Assembly: GCA_002493865.1 (NCBI GenBank)
Contig: DLAC01000059.1
Location: 1-39,901, forward strand
Direction of reading: 5' to 3'
Source of the DNA: Caryophanales bacterium UBA7057
GTDB lineage: Bacteria > Bacillota_I > Bacilli_A > RF39 > UBA660
Length of the DNA stretch: 39,901 nt
Below, piece after piece: positions 8,542 to 17,442 of the stretch. Numbering within the stretch: the first letter of the stretch is position 1; each line of letters opens with the position of its first letter. A model generated the notes under the pieces. The model had not been told where the DNA came from. It saw only the letters and a program-made list of their open reading frames with translations, and ran no database searches. The position numbers were made by a program, and so were the translations under genes.

Positions 8542-8868
8542 ATGTATTTAATCCCTGCAAATGCAAAACGAGGACAATATATCTTTGGACTTTTCCGACC
8601 CGTAGATTTAGGTATCTTCGGGGTAGGAGTGGTAATTACCATTATTTTGGTAGCATTAATGCCGATGCAAGAAACTTGGGCAGCAGTTGTTGCTGTTTCT
8701 CCTGCGATTATAGCAGCATTATTAGTCGCCCCAGTTGCTTATTATCACAATGTTTTGCAACTATTAATTGAAATATATAAATACTTTACAAGTAGAAGAA
8801 GGTATCTATGGAAAGGTTGGTGTATACGTGATGAACAACAATGGACAATGGACAGAAAATTGGATTAA
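8542..8868 (+). CDS. PrgI-family T4SS membrane protein (VirB3-like)
   Basis: This 108-residue protein has two membrane helices (about 24-45 and 47-68) after a short N-terminal tail, and ends with the amphipathic, basic segment YFTSRRRYLWKGWC. This resembles PrgI proteins, the Gram-positive counterparts of VirB3, which sit next to the VirB4 ATPase at the membrane. AAGGAG is 11 bases before the ATG. Its last 38 bases overlap the next gene in another frame, which suggests coupled translation. Confidence 0.75.
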   Translation: MYLIPANAKRGQYIFGLFRPVDLGIFGVGVVITIILVALMPMQETWAAVVAVSPAIIAALLVAPVAYYHNVLQLLIEIYKYFTSRRRYLWKGWCIRDEQQWTMDRKLD

Positions 8869-9370
8869 TATTCAATCCATTTCAAATGGAATGATTATCC
8901 TTCCAGATCAAACGAAAGTAAGTGGTGTAAAAATTACTCCAAGAAATATCTTTATCTTGGATGAAATTGCTCAAAGCAATATTATGATTGCTTTAAAAAA
9001 CTTCTACAATTTAATTGATTTTGAGTTTTGGCTTGTAGTCGCAGACCGACCAGTAGATATTTCAATGTACTTATCCACACTCCAACTTCAATATCAGAAT
9101 CAAACCAATCCGGCAGTTCGTAAAATTATTAGTCAGGATATTCAAAAAGGAAATAGTTTTATGAACAACAATGTGGTTGATACAGAATACTATATCTTAT
9201 TTAAAGAAAAGAACTTAGAAATGCTTCAAAAGAAGATTCGTATGTTAATTAGTGGTTTAGCGCAAGCAGGATTAATTGCAAGGCAAACTAGTAATGAAGA
9301 TTTAAGAATTATTTTAGATAGTTTCTTAAATGGTGGAAGAAGTTTTAATTTTGGGACGGTGGCAGTATGA
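8831..9370 (+). CDS. TraC/VirB4 N-terminal-domain-like protein, separate gene
   Basis: This is a 179-residue soluble protein. The segment INIQSISNGMIILPDQ, then PRNIFILDEIAQSN, then FEFWLVVADRPVDISMYLSTLQ, resembles the N-terminal domain (TraC-like) that precedes the ATPase in some VirB4 proteins and is a separate gene after PrgI in others. It has no Walker motifs. The start is taken at ATG 8831, with GTG 8828 possible; the longer frame from 8768 would overlap PrgI by 101 bases. The SD is weak, so expression probably depends on coupling to PrgI. Its stop overlaps the VirB4 start (ATGA at 9367-9370). Function as a VirB4 partner is inferred. Confidence 0.65.
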   Translation: MNNNGQWTENWINIQSISNGMIILPDQTKVSGVKITPRNIFILDEIAQSNIMIALKNFYNLIDFEFWLVVADRPVDISMYLSTLQLQYQNQTNPAVRKIISQDIQKGNSFMNNNVVDTEYYILFKEKNLEMLQKKIRMLISGLAQAGLIARQTSNEDLRIILDSFLNGGRSFNFGTVAV

Positions 9371-11154
9371 TGGGATTTCGTTCAGAAGTAGCACCAAAGG
9401 GGTTACACTTTGGGCTTAGTGATTTTACAGTGAGTGATAAGTATGCAACAATTGTAACCGTAGTTTCTTATCCAAAAACAATTTATCCAGGTTTTTTAGC
9501 ATCACTAACGAGTATGTCTGGAGTTAAAATCGTAGCAAAACATATTCCAGTTCCATTTTCTATGATGTCTAAAATGCTAAATAAACAGATCGCAGATTTA
9601 AAGACTAGATATCAAGAAGAAAAAGATCAGACTATTAAGGAAAGAATCAGATTAGACTATGAATCTTTAGAGTCTTTTGTTACCATGCTTGCATCATCTC
9701 AGTCTAAAATTTTTGATTTTCAGATGCACATCATGATACTAGCAGATTCTAAAGAAGAATTAGAAATGAAAAAGGTAAATATCAAGAACTACTTAGATGC
9801 AATGGAAATGAGAGGATTATCTCTACGTTTTGAACAAGAAAAAATATTAAAATCTATTATTCCAATTTTCCCATCTCAAGATGTAGAACAAAGAATTGGA
9901 ACACCAATTCCAACACCAACACTGGCCGCCATGTATCCATTTATTTTTGATAGTATTAAAGATCCTGGATTATCTACATTACTTGGAGTAGATTTCTCAG
10001 GAGGAGTTATTTTATTTAACCAATTTGCTTATCAGATGAGAAAAGAAAATAACCGAAATAATGCAAACCTAATTATCCTAGGTACTTCTGGTTCAGGTAA
10101 ATCAACTGCAGCGAAACTAATGCTTCGTTCTCATATCCGTAATGGATATCAGATTGTTGCGATTGACCCAGAAGATGAACTTTCTGAGATGACTAGAACC
10201 TATGGAGGAGAGAGCATTGATCTTGGTAAAGGTGGAGAATATGGTATGGTAAATCCACTACAAGTTGTTATCGATGCCGATGAAGAAGAAATTAAAGAAG
10301 GTCTTGGTTATACTGTATTAACTCGTACATTACAATTCTTAAAAGGTTTTATGAAATACTATGACCCATCCATTGAAGAAGATGTGTTAACAATGTTTAG
10401 TGAGGTAGTACAAGATACTTATCGTCGTTTTGGAATTGATTTTAATAGTAATTTCTATAACTATCAGCCAAATGACTATCCAACATTCTCAGATGTATAT
10501 GCAACAATTAAGGGACGACTTCTTTCTATGACAGACAGAACGCAAGAAAGAATGATTATGGAAAAACTAGAATTAAAAATCCGTCCACTGACACAAGAAT
10601 TAAAATACTATTTCGATGGGCATACAACGGTTGCATCTGATACTGATTTTATTGTATTTAATATCAAGGAATTAATGAATTCAGCAGATAATATCCGTAA
10701 TGCATTATTCTTTAACGTATTAAAATATGCATGGGGTCTTTGTTTAAATAAAGATATCAATACCATATTAATGGTAGATGAAGCCCACGTATTATTATCA
10801 GATCAAAACTCTTTGGGAGCTGATTTCTTAGCACAGGTACAAAGACGTGCACGTAAATATAATACGGGTTCTATTATTATAACTCAGCAGCCTAGCGACT
10901 TTGCGGCACCTCAAGTAATTACTCAAGGAAAAGCAATCTTTGATAATGCATCTTATTATCTTGTAATGGGACTTAAGAAACAAGCAGTGGAAGACCTAGG
11001 ACGTCTAATTGACTTAAACGACAATGAAAAAGAAAGCATCAAGCGATACTCTCAAGGAGAAGCATTATTTGTCTGTGGAAACAGAAGAATGCAAATTAAC
11101 GTAACATTAACACCAGAAGAATTAGAATCTTTCGGTAGTGGTGGAGGTCTATAA
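9367..11154 (+). CDS. virB4: VirB4/TraE-type T4SS ATPase
   Basis: This 595-residue AAA+ ATPase has Walker A GTSGSGKST (about residues 239-247) and Walker B ILMVDEAH (about 467-474), with RRARKYNTGSIIITQQPSDF downstream as is typical of VirB4/TraE. An N-terminal VirB4 domain (about 1-190, with YATIVTVVSYPKTIYPGFL) precedes the motor domain. It powers assembly and transport of the secretion channel from the cytosolic side. The start overlaps the stop of the previous gene by 4 bases, so the two are translationally coupled. Both nucleotide motifs are intact, so it should be active. Confidence 0.92.
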   Translation: MMGFRSEVAPKGLHFGLSDFTVSDKYATIVTVVSYPKTIYPGFLASLTSMSGVKIVAKHIPVPFSMMSKMLNKQIADLKTRYQEEKDQTIKERIRLDYESLESFVTMLASSQSKIFDFQMHIMILADSKEELEMKKVNIKNYLDAMEMRGLSLRFEQEKILKSIIPIFPSQDVEQRIGTPIPTPTLAAMYPFIFDSIKDPGLSTLLGVDFSGGVILFNQFAYQMRKENNRNNANLIILGTSGSGKSTAAKLMLRSHIRNGYQIVAIDPEDELSEMTRTYGGESIDLGKGGEYGMVNPLQVVIDADEEEIKEGLGYTVLTRTLQFLKGFMKYYDPSIEEDVLTMFSEVVQDTYRRFGIDFNSNFYNYQPNDYPTFSDVYATIKGRLLSMTDRTQERMIMEKLELKIRPLTQELKYYFDGHTTVASDTDFIVFNIKELMNSADNIRNALFFNVLKYAWGLCLNKDINTILMVDEAHVLLSDQNSLGADFLAQVQRRARKYNTGSIIITQQPSDFAAPQVITQGKAIFDNASYYLVMGLKKQAVEDLGRLIDLNDNEKESIKRYSQGEALFVCGNRRMQINVTLTPEELESFGSGGGL

Positions 11155-11189
11155 AGAAGAAATAAACCATAGTAAAGGCAGGTGATATT

Positions 11190-13751
11190 ATGGATGAGGA
11201 AGAAGCAAAGGAAAAGCAAGAGGAAGAACAAGCGGGTCAGAAAACTGCTCATGTCGCAGGAAAAGCTGCAGCAACTTACTTTGGTGGACCTGCTGGAACC
11301 AAAATCTATGATATTGCTAGTCGAACAAAAGCAGGACAGGCTATTGAAAATAGCGCTGGGAAATTAATTAATTCTTCCCCAGTTGCTAAGAATTTAACAA
11401 AAAAATTAGATAAAAGCCATGCTTTAGATGCTGCTGATATGGGAATTGATATGGCATCAGGGGATGCCCAAAGTGCCACTGGAGGACTCCCTAAGGAAAC
11501 ACTAGCGAAAGAGGGACTTCAACGAGAGGGTTTAGAAGATGCTGCAAATAAAGCAGATCATCTCTCCAAACAACAATCTGCGAAACAATCAAACGATAGT
11601 TCTTCTAAAAGCAAAGACAGTTCCTCTGCAAATGGAGAGGCAACCGGTGAAAAAAATGGAGAAAACAAATGGGTGAAACCTTTTCTTAGCTTAATATCTG
11701 CTCCGTTTGGCGGTTGTGGCTGTTTTGCACTAATTGGACTTGCAGCAATTAGTATTATTTTAATTCCTGCAATGAGTATTTTAAGATACTTTAGTGGAGA
11801 TTATGAGGGAAACGAAATTGGAAACAAAGCAACAGAAAAAGCGGAAAGAGAATATTATGAAACCTTGAAGCAAGCACAAGATAATGCATATCAAAAATAT
11901 CATGTTTGTATTGATGTGAATTTAATTCATGCAACCTTAATTGTAGATAAAGCTTTTAATAACGGTCTAGATGAAGGAGAAGAGTTGTGTGATGATCCAG
12001 ATACTTGTAGCGAAGAGGCAAAAGATATTTTAACGGCTGGTGACTATAGAAAAATGGAAAAATATGTCGATGTGCTAGCCAATATGCAAATTAAAAGGAA
12101 AAAATATGGTTTATATAAAGAAGACAAACCAAATTGCTATGAATCCAGTTACGAGGACATTTGTGCTGATGGAGAAGAGTCAAAAGAAATTATTGTAACT
12201 GATGAAAATGTTGCCAAAGAATGTATGGATGTTAGTCTTTGGGATCAATGGTTTAGTGATATTCCTCTTAGAAATAGTGAAGATTTAAGACTTGTTGCTA
12301 GAAACGATAAAGAGTCTACCTTATTTAATTTCTTTACGAAAAGGGCAAATAGAGAAAAGAATTATGCTTATTATTACTATATACCAGCAGCCACTTTTAA
12401 AGATGAAGATGGGGATGGTACTAAAGAAACGAGAGTTTGTAATCCATCCACTCCAAAAAGCAACACAGACTTTGCAGAATTAAGTATCGGTGACTGGGAA
12501 AATATGGAAGACGGTGTATATTATTGGAACTTATTAGATTCCTTTATTGAAGATTACTACAGTGAATACCTAACCAAAGAAGTAGGGTATGCAGAAGAAG
12601 GAACGGAGAGATTCGAAGCAGCCAATAAATTAATTGATAACATCTATGATCTTTATACCATCATGGGTCCTAGTAGAGATTGTACAGAGCTTTATTCTTA
12701 TCAAACAGCAAGTAACTTTTGCCCAGATGGAGTCACAGTTGTTGGAAAAGATGAAGGAACTTATGACTTGGAAGAATATATTGCCGGTGTCGTAGAAGCC
12801 GAAATGTATGCAGACTTTGGAATGGAATCTAAAAAAGCCCTTGCCGTTGCAGCGAGAAGTTATGTACTCGCAAGTACCAATCAATGTGAACAGGCAATTG
12901 ATAACAGTTCTAATGCCCAAAACTTTAACCCAAACTATTCAGCAGAGTCTTGGGAAGCAGCAAATTCTACACGTGGTGAAGTAATTACTGCAGATGGAAA
13001 AGTCATTTTAGCACAATATGATTCTTGGGATTGTCCTGGGAAAACAAGTTGTCAATATACAAAATTACCTTCAGGGGAAAAGCATACAGTTACAATTTCA
13101 AACCGTTACTTAGGTCGTGCGGCAGGAGGACATGGTAGAGGAATGAGCCAAATTGCAGCAGCAGATATGGCGGCCGATGGCTCTAATTATCATGAAATTT
13201 TAAACTACTTCTATACTGGAAGCCTAACAATTTCTAGTGGTGGTAGCGGGGGTGCTGTGAAAGATGGAAGTTTGAGTGAAAAACTTGCCTTCCTATTCCC
13301 AGATGGTCTTCCAACTTCTTCAAGTGAAATGCAAAAATACCTAACAACGGTCAGTGTTCCGTTAGTAGATATCAATGGAAATGCTAGAACCGGAAAACTT
13401 ACAGTACATCAAGCAATTGCAAGTGACGTAGTTAATATTTATACAGAAATTGCAAATGCAGGTTTCCCAATTAAAGATACTTATTGTTATTCATGGCGTG
13501 GAATGGCAGGAAACCGTCAGTCAACTTCCCATCATAGTTATGGAGTCGCTTGTGATATCAACGCCAATGAAAATTATATGATTCGAAATGGACGTGTGAT
13601 TGCTGGTTCCTTCTGGAAACCAGGAGAAAATCCATACTCAATTGAACCCAATGGTCCTGTCGTACAAGCTTTTAACAAATATGGTTGGGTTTGGGGAGGT
13701 AATTGGAGTAGTTCCAAGGACTATATGCACTTTTCATTTACAGGACATTAG
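11190..13751 (+). CDS. Membrane-anchored SpoIID + M15 peptidoglycan hydrolase of the T4SS
   Basis: This 853-residue protein takes the place normally held by a VirB1-like or CHAP/NlpC cell-wall enzyme. Order: a cytosolic, charged, Ser/Lys-rich N-terminus (1-165); one membrane helix (about 172-198); an extracellular Cys-containing stalk; a SpoIID/LytB domain (about 525-680); and a C-terminal M15 peptidase (VanY/endolysin type, about 700-853). The SpoIID domain has YIAGVVEAEMYADFGMESKK then AVAARSY and GHGRGMSQIAA; E538 is in the position of the known catalytic Glu. The M15 domain has HSYGVACD with metal-binding H782 and D789 and the third ligand H847 in DYMHFSF. So it should cut both glycan strands and peptide stems. 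SD GGCAGGTGAT precedes ATG 11190. Confidence 0.85.
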   Translation: MDEEEAKEKQEEEQAGQKTAHVAGKAAATYFGGPAGTKIYDIASRTKAGQAIENSAGKLINSSPVAKNLTKKLDKSHALDAADMGIDMASGDAQSATGGLPKETLAKEGLQREGLEDAANKADHLSKQQSAKQSNDSSSKSKDSSSANGEATGEKNGENKWVKPFLSLISAPFGGCGCFALIGLAAISIILIPAMSILRYFSGDYEGNEIGNKATEKAEREYYETLKQAQDNAYQKYHVCIDVNLIHATLIVDKAFNNGLDEGEELCDDPDTCSEEAKDILTAGDYRKMEKYVDVLANMQIKRKKYGLYKEDKPNCYESSYEDICADGEESKEIIVTDENVAKECMDVSLWDQWFSDIPLRNSEDLRLVARNDKESTLFNFFTKRANREKNYAYYYYIPAATFKDEDGDGTKETRVCNPSTPKSNTDFAELSIGDWENMEDGVYYWNLLDSFIEDYYSEYLTKEVGYAEEGTERFEAANKLIDNIYDLYTIMGPSRDCTELYSYQTASNFCPDGVTVVGKDEGTYDLEEYIAGVVEAEMYADFGMESKKALAVAARSYVLASTNQCEQAIDNSSNAQNFNPNYSAESWEAANSTRGEVITADGKVILAQYDSWDCPGKTSCQYTKLPSGEKHTVTISNRYLGRAAGGHGRGMSQIAAADMAADGSNYHEILNYFYTGSLTISSGGSGGAVKDGSLSEKLAFLFPDGLPTSSSEMQKYLTTVSVPLVDINGNARTGKLTVHQAIASDVVNIYTEIANAGFPIKDTYCYSWRGMAGNRQSTSHHSYGVACDINANENYMIRNGRVIAGSFWKPGENPYSIEPNGPVVQAFNKYGWVWGGNWSSSKDYMHFSFTGH

Positions 13752-13759
13752 GAGGATGT

Positions 13760-14536
13760 ATGAAAAAAAAGATACTATTCTTAATTATAGTAGCATTTCT
13801 ATTTACCGGATGTAGTGTAGAATATAAGATTGAAATTCAAGATGACCAAATTACAGTAAATGGGGAATTATTAGAAACGGATGAACTGAGTTGGGATCAT
13901 CCAGTGGTGACAAATAGTCAAGAGGGAATTGATTTTAATATGGATCCGAATGCTTGTGGTGATGGATCTTGCGGAATTTTAGATGGGGAACCCGATACTT
14001 CCAGTTTAACTTTTAGAGAATTGATAGACTTAAAGACTATGGACCAAGATGCTAAAATTGAAGGATTAGAAAAAATTAGTGATGTTGGAAAACTTGGAAT
14101 TTCGACTCACAAAACAATTTCTTATCAAAATCGTAATTCCTTTAAGGAAATGCCTGGAGTTCTAACCTGTTATAAAAACTTTTCAATTGTTGAAAATGAA
14201 AAAAAAGATGGTGTGATTCTTTCTACTTCTAATAAAAATCTCTGTTTTGAAACCTATGATATTCTAGAAGATATTACGATTCGGTTAAAGACAAACCATG
14301 AAGTAGAAAGTCACAATGCTGATGAAGTAGTAGATGGTGAATACATCTGGAAAATCAATAAAAATAATTATAATAATAAAAGCATTCAAATGAATTTATT
14401 AAATAAAACTCACAAAAAAACCGATTTTCGCTTGTTAATTTTACTCGGTGGTGCTATCTTAGTTATAGTAGGTATTGTTGGAATCATAACATTGAGTGTT
14501 TATATAAAATCTAGAAAAGTAAATACAATTCAGTAG
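13760..14536 (+). CDS. T4SS-associated lipoprotein with C-terminal membrane helix
   Basis: The N-terminus MKKKILFLIIVAFLFTGC is a lipoprotein signal with the lipobox FTGC (Cys18). The 258-residue product ends with a second membrane helix (about 225-248) and a basic tail, an unusual double anchoring. The exported region contains the pairs ACGDGSC and LTC...LCF and begins with a short beta-rich segment (EYKIEIQDDQITVNG). I do not recognise a named family. AGGAGG lies across the 8-base gap after the hydrolase gene, so the two are co-translated. Placement between the hydrolase and VirD4 suggests an envelope component of the channel. Confidence 0.7.
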   Translation: MKKKILFLIIVAFLFTGCSVEYKIEIQDDQITVNGELLETDELSWDHPVVTNSQEGIDFNMDPNACGDGSCGILDGEPDTSSLTFRELIDLKTMDQDAKIEGLEKISDVGKLGISTHKTISYQNRNSFKEMPGVLTCYKNFSIVENEKKDGVILSTSNKNLCFETYDILEDITIRLKTNHEVESHNADEVVDGEYIWKINKNNYNNKSIQMNLLNKTHKKTDFRLLILLGGAILVIVGIVGIITLSVYIKSRKVNTIQ

Positions 14537-14551
14537 GAAGAAGGTTTAGTT

Positions 14552-17377
14552 ATGAAATTAAAATTTAAAGCAGATGCTACCGACGTATTAATTTTTGTAA
14601 TATTTGCAATTTTTTTACTATACGTCGTATGTCTTGGAGTATTAAATTTCCCAACACTCGCATTAGAGGGACATTTTTATGGATTAAATCCTTTTCCTGC
14701 TTTTGCGCCAAGTAGAATTGCAGCAACTTTAGTTCTTTATTTCTTGTTTCTAGCAGGAATCTTTATGTCCGTAAGTTCGTACTTTTTTGAAAGAGAATCA
14801 GGAATTGGATTCTCAACGGAGAAGTCGGATAAAGGATATAGTCGTTGGTGTAAAGAAAAGGAAATGAAACAAGGATACAAAATGGCAATGATTCGCCCAG
14901 GAGAAGACATGACGAAAGCAGCCGGAGTTCCTTTAATTCTAAAAGATAATGAAGTATGGGTAGATAATGGAGAATACCATAGTTTAGTAATTGGTGCGAC
15001 TGGTTCTGGTAAAACTCAAACTGTAATTTTCCCAACTGTTAATGTTCTTGCTAAAAAACGTGAGTCTATGATTATCACCGACCCTAAAGGTGAAATTTAT
15101 GAAAATACATCCAATATGCTTCGAGAAAAAGGATATAATGTATTGATATTAAACTTCCGTGATCCACAACAGGGAAATGCATGGAATCCACTTTCTTTAC
15201 CATATCGTATTTATAAATCAGGAAATCAAGATAAAGCCATTGAGTTACTAGATGACCTTGCTGCAAATATCCTATATGAAGAAAAATCAGGAAATGCAGA
15301 TCCTTTCTGGGAAAAAACATCTGCTGATTATTTTTCAGGACTTGCGCTTGGGATGTTTGAAGATACAACCGAAGACAAAGTAAACTTAAATACTATTAGT
15401 TTGATGACAACGGTTGGGGAAGAGAAGTTTGGTGGAGGAACTTATATTAAGTCTTATTTTGAGACAAAGGATCCATCTTCTGCTGCTTATACAAATGCAT
15501 CAGGAACCATTATGGCGCCAAACGAAACCAAAGGTTCTATTATTTCTGTATTTAAGCAAAAAATCAAGTTATTTGCATCTCGTGAAAACCTATCAGAAAT
15601 GTTATCACACAGTGATTTTGATTTAAAAACCATCGGTGAAAAGCCAACGGCACTATTTATTGTTATCCAAGATGAAAAGAAAACATATCATTCTTTGGTA
15701 ACAATTCTATTAAAGCAATGTTATGAAACATTAATTAGTGTGGCACAAGAACATGGTGGAAAACTTCCAATTCGTACAAACTTCCTACTGGATGAGTTTG
15801 CAAACATGCCACCACTGAAAGATATTACTACGATGATTACGGCTGCTCGTTCACGCCAAGTACGTTTTACGATGATTATTCAGAACTTTGCACAGTTGGA
15901 TCAAGTATATGGAAAAGAAAATGCAGAGACAATTAAAGGTAACTGCGGAAATATTATCTATTTGATTACAACTGAGTTAAAAGCCCTAGAAGAAATTTCT
16001 AAAATGTGTGGAGAAGTCAAGAGTAAGAAAGATGATAAAACGGCATCTACGCCACTCGTTACGATTAGTGAATTACAGCGAATGAAACAATTTGAGGTCA
16101 TCATTATGCGTATTCGTCAGGCACCATTTAAAACGAAATTTACACCTGACTTTAAGATGCATTGGGATAAAGAATATCCAAAGGCAACTTATCCAACACG
16201 TGAAAAACAAGAGGTTCATACCTTTGATATTCGTGAATTTGTAAAAGAAAAGAAAAAAGAAAAATTAATGGAAATGATGAATAATCCACAAGGAGCAGCT
16301 GGAACTCCAGGAGGAATGGGAATGCCTCCAATGGGAGGAATGCCAGGAATGGGGAACATGCCTGGAATGAATCATTTACCAAATATGCCAGGTGGAATGG
16401 GAGGAATGCCTCCGTTATCTGGTATGGGTAAGGCTCCTGGACTTCCTAATATGCCACAAAGTAATAGTGGAATTTCTAGTAGTTCAAGACTTGCTAAGTC
16501 TGGATTTAATGTAGATGATTTAGTAAAGAAAATTGATGCTAAAATTGCTCAAATTGAAGCAGAAGAAAAGAAAAAGAAAGAACAAGCTACTACTGCGGCA
16601 AAAGATATGCCTAAGGATAAAGATACAGTTCATGAAGCAATTGTTCAAGAGAAAACAAAAGAGGAAGATGTCAAGCCAACAACTCAAGCTTCTACTAGTG
16701 ATTTAACGGAAAAAGAAAAACAGATAGAACCTGAAAAGAAAATACCAACCGAAGAGCCTGCAGAAGAGCCAACGGGTGAATCAGGAGGAAATTCTAAAAA
16801 GGGATTACTTGCTTCTGACTTAAAAATGGACATTCCATTACCAATGAAAGATAAAAATTCTGAATTAGAAGTGGATGCAGTAGAGAAGGAAAAACCAAAG
16901 ACTGGTTTCTCATCTGCTGATTTGAAAATGGATTTCCCACTACCAAAAGTAGAGAAGAAACCAGAAGAAAAAATAGTAGAAGAAGAAAAACCAAAGACAG
17001 GCTTCTCATCAGCTGACTTGAAAATGGATTTCCCAATGCCTAAACCAAAAGAACCTATGACTTCATCTAATTTAATTATGTCGCTTCCAGATCAAAAGAA
17101 GGAAATAGAGTCAAAACCTCATGCGATGTCCATGGCTGATTTATTATCTAGTTCATCCTTTAAACCGGAAGAAAAGAAGGAAGAAACAATCATTCCTACA
17201 CCAACAGAAACGGTGCCAAGGAATATTTCATCACAACCAATGGAACCAGTAGTAAAAGAAGCAGAAGTCGAAACTCCAAAGGCATCATCTGAAGTAATCG
17301 TTCATCAAGAACAAATTCCTGAAAAAGAAATCGATGTTACAGATGACCAATTCTTTGATGATTTCTTTGATGATTAA
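14552..17377 (+). CDS. virD4: VirD4/TraG-type coupling protein with long repetitive C-terminal tail
   Basis: This 941-residue protein has two N-terminal membrane helices (about 10-32 and 52-72), Walker A GATGSGKT (148-155) and Walker B LLDEFANMP (about 411-419), typical of the VirD4/TraG ATPase that feeds substrates into a T4SS. The conserved core ends near residue 570. The remaining 370 residues are unusual: a Met/Gly/Pro-rich stretch (about 577-640), a Lys/Glu coiled coil, then repeats of an SADLKMDFPLP-like motif (about 749-766, 780-799 and 811-831, with weaker copies near 836 and 858), and an acidic end (DDQFFDDFFDD). The tail probably binds substrates or partners. It is the last gene of the operon, followed by a terminator at 17382. 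Confidence 0.92.
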   Translation: MKLKFKADATDVLIFVIFAIFLLYVVCLGVLNFPTLALEGHFYGLNPFPAFAPSRIAATLVLYFLFLAGIFMSVSSYFFERESGIGFSTEKSDKGYSRWCKEKEMKQGYKMAMIRPGEDMTKAAGVPLILKDNEVWVDNGEYHSLVIGATGSGKTQTVIFPTVNVLAKKRESMIITDPKGEIYENTSNMLREKGYNVLILNFRDPQQGNAWNPLSLPYRIYKSGNQDKAIELLDDLAANILYEEKSGNADPFWEKTSADYFSGLALGMFEDTTEDKVNLNTISLMTTVGEEKFGGGTYIKSYFETKDPSSAAYTNASGTIMAPNETKGSIISVFKQKIKLFASRENLSEMLSHSDFDLKTIGEKPTALFIVIQDEKKTYHSLVTILLKQCYETLISVAQEHGGKLPIRTNFLLDEFANMPPLKDITTMITAARSRQVRFTMIIQNFAQLDQVYGKENAETIKGNCGNIIYLITTELKALEEISKMCGEVKSKKDDKTASTPLVTISELQRMKQFEVIIMRIRQAPFKTKFTPDFKMHWDKEYPKATYPTREKQEVHTFDIREFVKEKKKEKLMEMMNNPQGAAGTPGGMGMPPMGGMPGMGNMPGMNHLPNMPGGMGGMPPLSGMGKAPGLPNMPQSNSGISSSSRLAKSGFNVDDLVKKIDAKIAQIEAEEKKKKEQATTAAKDMPKDKDTVHEAIVQEKTKEEDVKPTTQASTSDLTEKEKQIEPEKKIPTEEPAEEPTGESGGNSKKGLLASDLKMDIPLPMKDKNSELEVDAVEKEKPKTGFSSADLKMDFPLPKVEKKPEEKIVEEEKPKTGFSSADLKMDFPMPKPKEPMTSSNLIMSLPDQKKEIESKPHAMSMADLLSSSSFKPEEKKEETIIPTPTETVPRNISSQPMEPVVKEAEVETPKASSEVIVHQEQIPEKEIDVTDDQFFDDFFDD
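16796..17045 (+). repeat. Three-copy coding repeat in the VirD4 tail
   Basis: Copies lie at about 16796-16849, 16889-16948 and 16985-17044. Copies 2 and 3 are nearly identical at the DNA level and encode KTGFSSADLKMDFP-type peptides. Copy 1 is more diverged (LASDLKMDIPLP). Differences are mainly at third codon positions, which indicates that the peptide, not the DNA, is conserved. Confidence 0.85.
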
Positions 17378-17381
17378 ACCT

Positions 17382-17413
17382 AAAAAAGTGAATACTAGTT
17401 ATCACCTTTTTTT
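17382..17413 (+). terminator. Terminator at the end of the T4SS operon
   Basis: AAAAAAGTGA (from 17382) pairs with TCAC-C-TTTTTTT (to 17413) around a small inner stem, leaving a T-run. It lies 5 bases after the virD4 stop. Confidence 0.65.
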
Positions 17414-17442
17414 CTTTCTCATAGAATATATTAGGTGATATC

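Noticed and set aside
9367..9370. VirB4 broken by a frameshift
   Set aside because: The ATGA overlap, an intact VirB4 N-domain in the second gene, and known separate TraC-like genes beside PrgI make a natural two-gene layout more likely; it cannot be fully excluded.
16796..17045. CRISPR-like or mobile repeat in the virD4 3' region
   Set aside because: The repeats are in frame, encode a conserved peptide and differ at silent sites; there are no unique spacers of regular length.
5713..17377. Integrative conjugative element
   Set aside because: No integrase, relaxase, partition gene or flanking direct repeat was found, and both sides are ordinary chromosomal genes.
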